In this document: positions 44,141-52,854 of the stretch, one piece after another
How the letters are laid out: each line of letters begins with the position of its first letter
Numbering within the stretch: position 1 is the first letter of the stretch
From: Bacillus sp. FJAT-27445
Lineage (GTDB): Bacteria; Bacillota; Bacilli; Bacillales; Cytobacillaceae
NCBI RefSeq assembly: GCF_001510665.1
Contig: NZ_LMTI01000004.1
Span: 186,001-250,000, forward strand
Direction of reading: 5' to 3'
DNA: 64,000 nt
Position numbers and translations under genes: made by a program
The notes under the pieces: generated by a model
The model's database searches: none
Told to the model about the DNA's origin: nothing
Seen by the model: the letters and a program-made list of their open reading frames with translations, nothing else

Positions 44141-44464
44141 ATTTTAAGCCTGGTTTTAGCAGGGGCTGGCGTTTTGCAGTCCCTTCCCAGTAACAATGGA
44201 AAAAAAATTACACTTACCCCCAAGGGTGGAATAGTGGAAATAGCCCTCTAAAGGCTGTTCGTTTTCTCTCAAATTTAGGCCGGTTCCTCATTTCTAATTG
44301 GCATTTCGCTCAAACTTTTTCGCTCATTTTGATTTGTTAGTCTGATATTGAGAGAAAACGGCGGCTGAAAAAATATTGTTGCCGTTGTCCAGCCGTGTTA
44401 AAATTTAGATAATTTGAAAAGTTTAGTTGCGGGATATGCCGCGGCTTTTGGAGGGATGGGCAGC

Positions 44465-45679
44465 ATGGCAGTTTTTACAGACGGCTATTTTAAAATGAAT
44501 GAAGGGCATGCCATAGAATACACGAAAGCAAAGCTTGGATTTTTCCCGGCAGATGCCGAATTAACGTGCAAGGAAATTGGCGATGGCAATTTGAATTATG
44601 TCTTCCGGGTAGTGGATGGGAAAAGCGGGAAATCGATTATCATAAAGCAAGCCGGGCCAGTGGCCAGGATATCGGATGAGTTTAAGCTATCCCCTGACAG
44701 GAACCGGATTGAGAGCGAAATCCTTTCGCTTCAGGACAAGCTTGCACCAGGTTTCGTTCCAAAAATGTACCATTATGACCCGATTATGAATTGCTGTGTT
44801 ATGGAGGATTTATCCTACTATGAAATCATGCGAAGCGCCCTTTTGAAGCATAAGCAGTTTCCAATGTTTGCAGACCACATTACAACGTTTATGGCTCAGA
44901 CCCTTTTGCTTACAGCGGATGTAGCTATGGGGCATAAGGAGAAAAAAGAGCTTGTAAAATCATTTATCAATCCAGAGCTTTGTGAGATTTCCGAGGACCT
45001 TGTCTATACGGAGCCGTTTTACGATTGCCCGCGGAACGATGTTTTTTCTGGTTCAAGGGATTTCGTAAAAGAGTTCATTTGGGAAGACAAAAAGCTTGCC
45101 CTTGAAACAGCCAAGCTAAAATTCGAGTTTTTGACGCATACACAGTCGCTCATCCATGGCGATCTCCATACAGGATCCATTTTTATAAAAGAAGATTCAA
45201 CAAAAGTAATTGATCCCGAATTCGCCTTCTATGGCCCGGCTGGATACGATGTCGGAAATGTGGTGGCTAATCTAATATTCGCCTATGTGAACGCTTTATT
45301 CACCGGGCCATCAAGCCAAGCCGAATACCTGGAACACACGATATCAGAAGTGATTGACTTGTTTAAGGAGAAGTTTTTAGTTTTATGGGAAGAGAAGGCT
45401 ATTGAGCGTGTTGCCCGCTATGAAGGTTTTAAGGAGTACTATCTCGATTCTGTTCTACGTGATACCGCTGCCGTAACAGGGCTTGAACTGTGCCGCCGTA
45501 TTATCGGCCTTGCCCATGTAAAAGATATTACGTCAATAGAAAACCCGGAAACCCGCGTGAATGCCGAAAAAATCTGCCTTGCTGCCGGAAAAGAATATAT
45601 TTTAAATCGTGATTCGTTCAAAAACGGAGAAGATTTTGCGAAAACAATCCGGGAAAGCGCGGCATTATTTTCGCTCTAG
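44465..45679 (+). CDS. mtnK: Methylthioribose kinase
   Basis: 404 aa, protein-kinase-like fold. The N-terminal lobe has EIGDGNLNYVFRV (glycine-loop equivalent) and IIIKQAGP with the ATP-binding Lys. The catalytic loop is IHGDLHTGSI and the metal-binding segment is VIDPEFAFYGPAGYDVGN; both are diagnostic for 5-methylthioribose kinase of methionine salvage. ATG 44465 has GGAGGG 9 bases upstream; an earlier in-frame start at 44414 lacks one. The usual neighbour mtnA and the usual SAM riboswitch are not seen here. Confidence 0.88.
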   Translation: MAVFTDGYFKMNEGHAIEYTKAKLGFFPADAELTCKEIGDGNLNYVFRVVDGKSGKSIIIKQAGPVARISDEFKLSPDRNRIESEILSLQDKLAPGFVPKMYHYDPIMNCCVMEDLSYYEIMRSALLKHKQFPMFADHITTFMAQTLLLTADVAMGHKEKKELVKSFINPELCEISEDLVYTEPFYDCPRNDVFSGSRDFVKEFIWEDKKLALETAKLKFEFLTHTQSLIHGDLHTGSIFIKEDSTKVIDPEFAFYGPAGYDVGNVVANLIFAYVNALFTGPSSQAEYLEHTISEVIDLFKEKFLVLWEEKAIERVARYEGFKEYYLDSVLRDTAAVTGLELCRRIIGLAHVKDITSIENPETRVNAEKICLAAGKEYILNRDSFKNGEDFAKTIRESAALFSL

Positions 45680-45690
45680 CAGTTTCCTGA

Positions 45691-45719
45691 ACATCCGCCA
45701 CCTGGCGGGTGTTTTTTTG
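45691..45719 (+). terminator. Terminator of mtnK
   Basis: ACATCCGCC / GGCGGGTGT stem, loop ACCT, followed by TTTTTTT. Confidence 0.88.
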
Positions 45720-45764
45720 TGGACATGGGGCAAGCATTTGAAATCAAACTGTAATTTATTGGAG

Positions 45765-45790
45765 GATTAATGGACAGCCTGTAGGGGTAA
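45765..45790 (+). promoter_or_regulatory. Sigma-B-type promoter of the YflT-domain gene
   Basis: GATTAA (45765-45770), 14 bases, GGGTAA (45785-45790). The sigma-B consensus is GTTTAA and GGGTAT with 13-15 bases between. The gene it serves is a general stress protein type, which fits. Confidence 0.6.
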
Positions 45791-45826
45791 CTAATCTTTG
45801 TATCAACCTTTAAAGGAGGAAGATCA

Positions 45827-46882
45827 ATGGATAAGCGAGTAGTAGGAGTATTTGACAGCGGAGATGAAGCTGTACAAGCGATTGATGACTTAAAAGCACA
45901 AGGCTATGACAGGGATGCAATTTCTGTAGTTGCCAGAGACAGAGACGAAATTGACGACATATATGATGAAACTGGCACGAAAACGGAAGAAGGGCTGGCA
46001 ACTGGGGCCGCAACGGGCGGAGTACTCGGCGGACTGGCGGGATTCCTTGCCGGGGTCGGCGCCTTGGCAATTCCGGGCGTAGGGCCGATTCTAGCGGCGG
46101 GGCCAATCGCGGCAACGTTGACTGGAGCTGCGGTTGGAGCAGGCGCTGGCGGATTGGCGGGTGCGTTAATTGGAATGGGCATTCCAGAGGATGAAGCTGG
46201 CCGTTATGAAACCGATGTAAAGGCAGGGAAAATTCTCGTCCTCGTTGATGAAGACGGAAGGAACCTTGGAGCCGGCGAAACAGGCGCAGTGACTGGAAAT
46301 ACGAATGATTGGTCGGGAAGCACGACAATGAATGACCCGACGATGAGGTCAGGCAATGAATTCGGAACCGGAACGGTTGACGCGAACTATGATACGCTAG
46401 GCGGAAATTTGAATACCGGAGATAGGGCGGGAAACCCAAAAAACTGGAGTGATGATTCGGCGAGCGGAATGATGTCTGGAGGGTCCTCGGTTGGAAGGTC
46501 GAGCATGATGGATGATTATCCAGTCGGCTCTAGCGAAATGTCTGGAAAATCAGATTCATCCGCTATTAACCGGAATTCAGCCGGCGCGGCGTTTGGAACC
46601 GATGAAGATACGATCATCGGCGGCGGAGCAGGCGGGAATTCTACAATGGGGACAGGCGGCAATACGACCATGGGGGCCGGAACAGGCTACAATGCGGGGC
46701 TCGGTTCAGATCCTAATTTCTCGAATGTGCCGAATGCGAACCCGGAGTCAAGCATGGGCGATTCATTGATCAGCAATGACCCGTTCAGGGGAACGGACGA
46801 CACGCTGAGGGAAACGAATAAGAATCGAGACAGCTTTGATGACAGGTTCAAAGGCGAAGGAAGAGACAATACGAAACGGTAA
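45827..46882 (+). CDS. General stress protein with YflT domain and glycine-zipper segment
   Basis: 351 aa. Residues 1-60 form the YflT (PF11181) domain: RVVGVFDSGDEAVQAIDDLK, then GYDRDAISVVARDRDEID. Residues about 60-130 are a Gly/Ala-rich hydrophobic glycine-zipper-like stretch (TGAATGGVLGGLAGFLAGVG). The remaining 220 residues are low complexity, rich in Gly, Ser, Asn, Asp and Met, and probably disordered. Proteins with this layout are induced by heat, salt or ethanol in Bacillus; their action is not known. Start follows AAAGGAGG. A sigma-B-like promoter lies upstream and a strong terminator downstream. Confidence 0.85.
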   Translation: MDKRVVGVFDSGDEAVQAIDDLKAQGYDRDAISVVARDRDEIDDIYDETGTKTEEGLATGAATGGVLGGLAGFLAGVGALAIPGVGPILAAGPIAATLTGAAVGAGAGGLAGALIGMGIPEDEAGRYETDVKAGKILVLVDEDGRNLGAGETGAVTGNTNDWSGSTTMNDPTMRSGNEFGTGTVDANYDTLGGNLNTGDRAGNPKNWSDDSASGMMSGGSSVGRSSMMDDYPVGSSEMSGKSDSSAINRNSAGAAFGTDEDTIIGGGAGGNSTMGTGGNTTMGAGTGYNAGLGSDPNFSNVPNANPESSMGDSLISNDPFRGTDDTLRETNKNRDSFDDRFKGEGRDNTKR

Positions 46883-46899
46883 CTCTTTTCTAAAATAGC

Positions 46900-46935
46900 A
46901 AAAGGCAGGGAAATGGCGACATTTCCCTGCCTTTC
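46900..46935 (+). terminator. Terminator of the stress protein gene
   Basis: Perfect 15-bp stem AAAGGCAGGGAAATG / CATTTCCCTGCCTTT with loop GCGA. Confidence 0.88.
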
Positions 46936-46939
46936 TATG

Positions 46940-47400
46940 TTGTGGCGCAAACTGCGCGCCTTTGGTTCGCGTGGGAGCATCCTTAATGTCCCCACGCCAT
47001 TTCAAGTAACTTGCAGCATGTTGCAAGGCAATAGTTTAAAGTTAGGATTGTTTAGAGTTAACAATCATTTGCCGCGGTTCAATATTCCACCTGGTTGTTT
47101 AAAACCTAAACGATGTAAGCCCTACCTCTCTTACATCCTTGCGGCTCCGAAGCCGCGCCAGTGTGAATAAGCCCATCTAATAAAACAAAAGCAGAATGCC
47201 AGTCTGTATTACGTTGCAATCCGCGCGTTCAAGTTACTCGAGTGAACAATTACTAATATTACCACACTAGTTTAAGTCTGTCAACAATCTTTTTGATAAA
47301 TAATTTTTACATAATTATTTTAAAAAATGGAAAAAAGCAGTATGATTGATTTGCAAGAATATTTAGATTTCCGAAGTATTGCCTGGTACTGGCATCCGGT
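46940..47400. other. Intergenic region rich in stem-loops, no gene
   Basis: No credible open frame. Stem-loops include GCGTGGG...CCCCACGC (about 46969-46997), GATGTAAG...CTTACATC (about 47111-47136), GCGGCT-CCGA-AGCCGC (about 47141-47156) and the near-palindrome GTTACTCGAGTGAAC (about 47232-47246). It is unusually long for this genome and precedes an ABC exporter operon, so a leader RNA or small RNA is possible. Confidence 0.3.
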
Positions 47401-47441
47401 ACCGCAGCTTAGGATATATCCAATCAGGCAGGTGGCAAACC

Positions 47442-49184
47442 GTGTCAAAAATCTTTTCTTATTTAAAGGCTTACCGTATCCATATGGCAATCGCCTTGTT
47501 CCTAATGCTCGTCGAATTGATTGTGGAGCTTTGGCAGCCGTTGTTGATGGCTAAAATTATTGATGAAGGCGTTATGAAAAAAGACCTTGATCTCGTCTTG
47601 AAAGGTGGGGCCATCATGCTGGGGGTTTCGGCGTTAGCATTTGCGGCTGGAATCCTCAATTCCTTCTACGCTGGCCACGCCAGCCAGAGCTTTGGTTACG
47701 AGGTGCGCAAGGCTCTCTTTGAAAAGGTCCAATCCTTTTCTTTTTCAAATTACGACCGGTTTTCGACGTCCTCCCTTGTAACGAGAATGACAAATGATGT
47801 TACGCTGATTCAAAACACTGTGTTTATGAGTTTAAGGATTATGCTGAGAGCTCCGCTGCTTATTATTGGCGGGCTTGTCATGGCCATGATTGTTGACTTG
47901 AAGCTTGGCCTCATATTGGCTGGTGTGACTCCATTTCTTGTTTTTTTCCTCTCTTGGGCAATGACTAGGGCGCGTGGATTCTTCCTTTCCATGCAGAAGA
48001 ACCTTGACCGGGTCAACTCAGTCTTGAGGGAAAACTTGATTGCAATGAGACTGATTAAGGCATTTTTACGCGGAGGGCATGAAATTGGCCGGTTTACCAA
48101 TGCGAATGGGCGCCTAAGGGAAAAAACCGTTTCCGCTTTCAGGCTCATCGAATACACCACCCCGATTTTGATGCTTGCCATGAATGCGGGCATCCTTGCG
48201 GTATTGTGGTTCGGGAGCTTTGAGGTCTCGAGCGGTAAAACAACGGTAGGGGAGGTCGTGGCAATCATTAACTATGGCACGAGAATTACGTCCGCCCTGT
48301 CGATTGTTTCAATGATTATCATGATTTTCTCCCGGGCTCGCGCATCCGGCCAGAGGATTGCCGAAGTATTCGATACGGAGGTTGACCTGCTCGATGCGCC
48401 ATTTCCGAATAAAGACAAGGCCATGCCATTTGGAAAAATTGAGTTCAATTCCGTTTCCTTCCAATATCCAGGTACAAACGCGCGGGTGCTCGAAGATGTT
48501 TCATTTACCGCTAAAGCTGGAGCAACCGTTGCCATCATGGGAGCGACAGGGGCGGGAAAGACATCTTTATTCCAGCTTATTCCGAGGCTTTATGATGTAA
48601 CGGAAGGCGAGATTCTGATTGACGGGACCGACATCCGGAAAATGAAATTAGAAACCTTGCGAAGGCAAATTGGCTATGTTCCACAGGATGTTCTTTTGTT
48701 CACCGGGACGGTTTCGGAAAATATTTCGTGGGGGAAGGAAAACGCATCGGAACGGGAACTGGTTGAGGCGGCTGTGAATGCCCAGATTCACGAGTCGATA
48801 GAGAAATTTCCAGAGGGTTACGAATCGAGGATTGGCCAGAAGGGGGTTAACCTGTCTGGCGGCCAGAAACAGCGGATTTCAATTGCCAGGGCTCTCGTAC
48901 GAAAGCCGAAGATTCTTCTTCTGGATGATAGTACTAGCGCACTGGATTTGAAGACTGAGGCGAACCTTCTGAAGGCGCTGAAGAAATACAAATGTACAAC
49001 CTTAATCATTACACAGAAAATCTCGACAGCCATGAGCGCGGATTCCATTCTATTGATGGAGGATGGGAAGATTAAGGCGGCCGGGACCCATGCCATGCTG
49101 ATCCGCACTGAACCGCTGTACAGGAGAATTTACGAAACACAGCTTGAAGAGGAGAACAGACTGTATGCTGAAGGTATTAACTAG
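47442..49184 (+). CDS. Heterodimeric ABC exporter subunit, YfiB-like
   Basis: 580 aa: six membrane segments (residues about 15-310) fused to an ATPase domain (about 335-575). Walker A is GATGAGKTS, the signature is LSGGQKQRIS, and Walker B is ILLLDDSTSALD, where the catalytic Glu is replaced by Asp. That change marks the degenerate-site subunit of heterodimeric exporters. The H-loop position reads IITQK instead of the usual His. The start is GTG 47442 with AGGTGG 6 bases upstream; the frame is open to 47379 without a better site. Size and order match YfiB of the YfiB/YfiC pair. The substrate, probably drugs or lipids, is unknown. Confidence 0.85.
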   Translation: MSKIFSYLKAYRIHMAIALFLMLVELIVELWQPLLMAKIIDEGVMKKDLDLVLKGGAIMLGVSALAFAAGILNSFYAGHASQSFGYEVRKALFEKVQSFSFSNYDRFSTSSLVTRMTNDVTLIQNTVFMSLRIMLRAPLLIIGGLVMAMIVDLKLGLILAGVTPFLVFFLSWAMTRARGFFLSMQKNLDRVNSVLRENLIAMRLIKAFLRGGHEIGRFTNANGRLREKTVSAFRLIEYTTPILMLAMNAGILAVLWFGSFEVSSGKTTVGEVVAIINYGTRITSALSIVSMIIMIFSRARASGQRIAEVFDTEVDLLDAPFPNKDKAMPFGKIEFNSVSFQYPGTNARVLEDVSFTAKAGATVAIMGATGAGKTSLFQLIPRLYDVTEGEILIDGTDIRKMKLETLRRQIGYVPQDVLLFTGTVSENISWGKENASERELVEAAVNAQIHESIEKFPEGYESRIGQKGVNLSGGQKQRISIARALVRKPKILLLDDSTSALDLKTEANLLKALKKYKCTTLIITQKISTAMSADSILLMEDGKIKAAGTHAMLIRTEPLYRRIYETQLEEENRLYAEGIN

Positions 49185-50979
49185 CCCCTTTATGTATCCA
49201 AAGCCATCGCTAAAGGCTAAAGGTGCGCCGGAACCAAAGAAAAACCAAAAAGCAAAAAACTGGGCGGGTACGATTAAAAGGCTATGGGACTATCTGTCCG
49301 TAAAAAAAGGCGGCCTAACTGTTGTTCTTTTCATGGTCCTTTTAAGCACTGGCCTATCCCTGTTGGGACCGATTTTGATTGGAAAAACGGTTGATAAATA
49401 CATCATTCCAATGAAAACAGCGGGGCTCCCGCTTCTGCTTGCGGGGATCCTTGGGGTTTATTTCTTATTCTCTTTATCGACATTCCTGCAGGGCTATCTG
49501 ATGATTGGCATTGCCCAGGATACCGTATCAAGGCTAAGGACGGATTTATTCAGCCACCTTCATAGTCTGCCTATATCCTTTTTTGACAAAAGGCAATCAG
49601 GAGAGCTGATGAGCCGGGTGACAAACGATATTGAAAATGTCAGCTCCACTCTCAACAGCTCGGTCATCCAGGTTTTTTCAAGCGTGCTTATGCTAGTCGG
49701 AACGGTTTCTGTAATGGTATGGCTGAGTCCGCTACTGACGCTGATTTCACTCATTATTGTCCCGCTTATGTTTTTCGGCATGAAGTGGATTACAAACCGC
49801 ACTGGCGTCCTTTTCAAGGAGCAGCAGCGGAACCTTGGCGAATTGAACGGGTTTATTGAAGAAACCATCTCGGGCCAGCGGATTGTCAAAACCTTTTCAC
49901 AGGAAGAAAAGGTGATTGAAGCGTTCCTTCAAAAAAACGGACGGCTGCGCCAGTCGGGCTTTTGGGCGCAAACCTTCTCGGGATTTATTCCTAAGCTAAT
50001 GAACGTCCTGAACAATGTCAGCTTTACGATTATCGCGGCGATTGGCGGAGTCTTTGCCTTAAAAGGAATGATTACAATAGGTGTCATCATTGTCTTTGCT
50101 GAATATTCCCGCCAGTTTACAAGGCCGCTAAATGACCTCGCTAACCAGTTCAATACCCTCTTATCCGCGGTTGCGGGTGCGGAGCGGGTGTTCGAAATTC
50201 TTGATGAAGATGCTGAATCCGTGGATGAATCGGGTGCAGCCAATCTTGAGCAGGTAAAGGGTGAAGTCGAGTTTCGGAATGTTTCTTTTTCCTATGAAAA
50301 GGAAGGGAATACGATCAAGGATATTTCGTTCGTTGTCCAGCCAGGGGAAATGGTTGCCCTCGTCGGACCTACAGGTGCAGGGAAATCAACGATTATCAAT
50401 CTGCTATCACGCTTCTATGACCCTGATAGCGGGGCTATTTTAATCGATGGCCATGATACGACCGCTGTTAAACGGAAAAGCCTCCGCAGCCATATGGGCT
50501 TTGTGCTCCAGGATTCCTACCTGTTCGAGGGGCCGATCATGGAAAATATCCGCTATGGAAGGCTGGATGCAACGGATGAAGAGGTGATTGAGGCGGCAAA
50601 AATGGCAAATGCCCATTCATTTATTGGAAAAATGCCTGAAGGCTACAATACTGTCCTGAAACAGGATGGAAGCGGAATTTCCCAGGGACAGAAACAGCTA
50701 TTGTCCATTGCAAGGGCTATCCTTGCCGATCCGTCGATATTAATTTTGGACGAAGCGACCAGCTCCATCGATACGATTACCGAATTGAAAATTCAAGATG
50801 CGCTTGGCCGATTAATGGAAGGCAGGACTAGCTTTGTTATTGCCCACCGTCTGAACACAATCCGGAATGCTGATAAAATACTTGTTCTCCAAAATGGGGA
50901 AATCAGTGAGGAAGGAAACCATGATTCGCTCCTTCGCAACAAAGGATTTTATTATGAACTGAATAACAATAAAAACTAG
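49165..50979 (+). CDS. Heterodimeric ABC exporter subunit, YfiC-like
   Basis: 604 aa. A basic, Pro/Lys-rich N terminus of about 35 residues precedes six membrane segments and an ATPase domain (about 360-600). Walker A GPTGAGKSTI, Walker B ILILDEATSSID with the catalytic Glu, and the H-loop VIAHRLNTI are intact. The signature is altered to ISQGQKQLL instead of LSGGQ. With the partner's defects this gives one complete and one degenerate ATP site, as expected for a heterodimer. ATG 49165 overlaps the upstream stop by 20 bases and has AAGAGGAG at a 10-base spacing. Confidence 0.88.
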   Translation: MLKVLTSPFMYPKPSLKAKGAPEPKKNQKAKNWAGTIKRLWDYLSVKKGGLTVVLFMVLLSTGLSLLGPILIGKTVDKYIIPMKTAGLPLLLAGILGVYFLFSLSTFLQGYLMIGIAQDTVSRLRTDLFSHLHSLPISFFDKRQSGELMSRVTNDIENVSSTLNSSVIQVFSSVLMLVGTVSVMVWLSPLLTLISLIIVPLMFFGMKWITNRTGVLFKEQQRNLGELNGFIEETISGQRIVKTFSQEEKVIEAFLQKNGRLRQSGFWAQTFSGFIPKLMNVLNNVSFTIIAAIGGVFALKGMITIGVIIVFAEYSRQFTRPLNDLANQFNTLLSAVAGAERVFEILDEDAESVDESGAANLEQVKGEVEFRNVSFSYEKEGNTIKDISFVVQPGEMVALVGPTGAGKSTIINLLSRFYDPDSGAILIDGHDTTAVKRKSLRSHMGFVLQDSYLFEGPIMENIRYGRLDATDEEVIEAAKMANAHSFIGKMPEGYNTVLKQDGSGISQGQKQLLSIARAILADPSILILDEATSSIDTITELKIQDALGRLMEGRTSFVIAHRLNTIRNADKILVLQNGEISEEGNHDSLLRNKGFYYELNNNKN

Positions 50980-51006
50980 GCTGGCTGATTTTGCCAGCTT
51001 TTTTTG
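50980..51006 (+). terminator. Terminator of the ABC exporter operon
   Basis: GCTGGC / GCCAGC stem, followed by TTTTTTTG. Confidence 0.8.
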
Positions 51007-51193
51007 TTTATTAGAGTAACATTTTTCATTAAAAAAAACATTATTATTCCAGTGACCCTAATAAAACAGCATTTTTATGCGAATTAATGTTAGAGAATTT
51101 AAAATAGTGTGACATAAATAGTTGTTTAACCAAAATTATTATTTTATAATTCAGAATGAAACGAAAATTCCGCAACACACGAGGGGGATGTTT

Positions 51194-52666
51194 GTGAACG
51201 AATTTGTTAACACGTTGGTTGGCTGGCTTTGGAGTACGCCAATGATTGTATTTTGCCTTGGGGTGGGGCTATACTTTTCATTGCGTACTCGCTTTCTTCA
51301 AGTAAGGCACATCAAGGATATGGTCATGTTGATGTTCCAAGGGAAAAGTTCAGACGCGGGGGTTTCATCTTTCCAGGCGCTATCGCTGGCACTGTCCGGG
51401 CGTGTGGGAACAGGTAATATCGCGGGTACTGCAACAGCTATCGCTATGGGTGGGCCTGGAGCTGTATTCTGGATGTGGGCGATTGCCTTCATCGGAGCCG
51501 GAACCGCCTTTGTTGAATCGACTCTCGCGCAGATTTATAAAGTAAAACAGGATGGGGAGTATCGCGGGGGCCCAGCCTACTACATTGAAAAAGGCATGGG
51601 GATGAAATGGTACGGAATCCTGTTTGCATTATCGGCGTTGGCTGCAATGAGCTTATTGATGCCGGGAATCCAATCCAATTCCATTGCAATCGGAATTGAA
51701 AACGCTTTCAAAGTGGACAGGTCAATAACCGGACTTATCATTATTGCTATTTTAGGCGCCATCATTTTTGGCGGGGTTAAAAGGATTTCGATAGTTGCTT
51801 CGTACGTAGTTCCTTTTATGGCTCTAGGCTATATTCTGGTTTCCCTTTATATTGTGGCAGTGAATTTTACAGAAGTTCCGGCTGTTTTCTCGCTCATATT
51901 CAGAAGCGCATTCGGCGCGGACGCGGCATTTGGCGCGCTGCTTGGTCTGGCAATCCAGTGGGGGGTTAAGCGGGGTATTTATTCCAACGAAGCAGGACAG
52001 GGGACAGGTGCGCACGCAGCGGGCGCTGCTGAAGTATCCCATCCGGCAAAGCAGGGGCTTGTCCAAGCTTTCTCGGTTTATATCGATACATTGTTCGTTT
52101 GTTCGGCAACAGCTTTCATGATTCTTTTTACAGGCATGTACAACACAGTCGATCCAAGTGATGCGACAGGGAAGACGTTTATTATGCAAAACCTCCCGGG
52201 GGTGGAAGCTGGCCCTGGATTTACCCAGGCGGCTGTTGATACCGCATTGCCTGGCTTCGGTGCAGGATTTGTTGCGGTCGCATTATTCTTCTTCGCATTT
52301 ACAACAATTATGGCATACTACTATATTGCAGAAACGAACATTGCCTACCTGACAAGGAATATGAACAGCAAATGGCCGATGTTTATTCTCAAAATTGTTT
52401 TAATGGCCTCAACTTTTTATGGTGCAGTTAAAACAGCAAACCTTGCCTGGGCCCTCGGAGACGTTGGGCTCGGGATCATGGTATGGCTTAACCTGATAGC
52501 GGTCGTCATATTGGCCAAACCGGCTCTGATAGCGCTAAAGGATTATGAAGCACAGAAAAAAGCTGGACTGGATCCTACATTTAACTCCACAAAGCTGGGC
52601 ATCAAAAACGCCGAGTATTGGGAAGATGGTTACAACAACTCGACTGAAACTGAAAAAGTATCATAA
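51194..52666 (+). CDS. Sodium:alanine/glycine symporter, AGCS family
   Basis: 490 aa with about 10-11 membrane segments. AGCS family motifs: SLALSGRVGTGNIAGTATAI, GPGAVFWMWAIAFIGAGTAF, YRGGPAYYIEKGM, and GVKRGIYSNEAGQGTGAHAA, which is the sodium-symporter signature. It imports alanine or glycine with sodium. GTG 51194 has GAGGGGG 6 bases upstream; the ATG at 51188 touches that site and an in-frame start at 51122 has none. Confidence 0.9.
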   Translation: MNEFVNTLVGWLWSTPMIVFCLGVGLYFSLRTRFLQVRHIKDMVMLMFQGKSSDAGVSSFQALSLALSGRVGTGNIAGTATAIAMGGPGAVFWMWAIAFIGAGTAFVESTLAQIYKVKQDGEYRGGPAYYIEKGMGMKWYGILFALSALAAMSLLMPGIQSNSIAIGIENAFKVDRSITGLIIIAILGAIIFGGVKRISIVASYVVPFMALGYILVSLYIVAVNFTEVPAVFSLIFRSAFGADAAFGALLGLAIQWGVKRGIYSNEAGQGTGAHAAGAAEVSHPAKQGLVQAFSVYIDTLFVCSATAFMILFTGMYNTVDPSDATGKTFIMQNLPGVEAGPGFTQAAVDTALPGFGAGFVAVALFFFAFTTIMAYYYIAETNIAYLTRNMNSKWPMFILKIVLMASTFYGAVKTANLAWALGDVGLGIMVWLNLIAVVILAKPALIALKDYEAQKKAGLDPTFNSTKLGIKNAEYWEDGYNNSTETEKVS

Positions 52667-52680
52667 TTTGTTTTTAATGG

Positions 52681-52708
52681 AACGGGATGCCAAGCATCCC
52701 GTTTTTTC
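52681..52708 (+). terminator. Terminator of the alanine symporter
   Basis: AACGGGATGC / GCATCCCGTT with a 3-base loop, followed by TTTT. Confidence 0.88.
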
Positions 52709-52854
52709 GTGCCCGAAAAGTTTTCCAATGTCGTTTTATAGGAGAATTGCTAAGTAATTGTCGGACGAAATACGGGTGAGATGTGAAGGTTTCGCAAGAG
52801 ATTTGTCGTAAAATATACATAACAAAAAGTATTTTGGAAATTGGGTGCATATGA

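Noticed and set aside
44140-44460. Possible S-box riboswitch before mtnK
   Set aside because: No S-box conserved segments were found in the gap.
45810-46439. 209-codon antisense frame over the YflT-domain gene
   Set aside because: Low-complexity Leu/Arg/Pro translation caused by the Gly-rich sense strand; no ribosome binding site or family.
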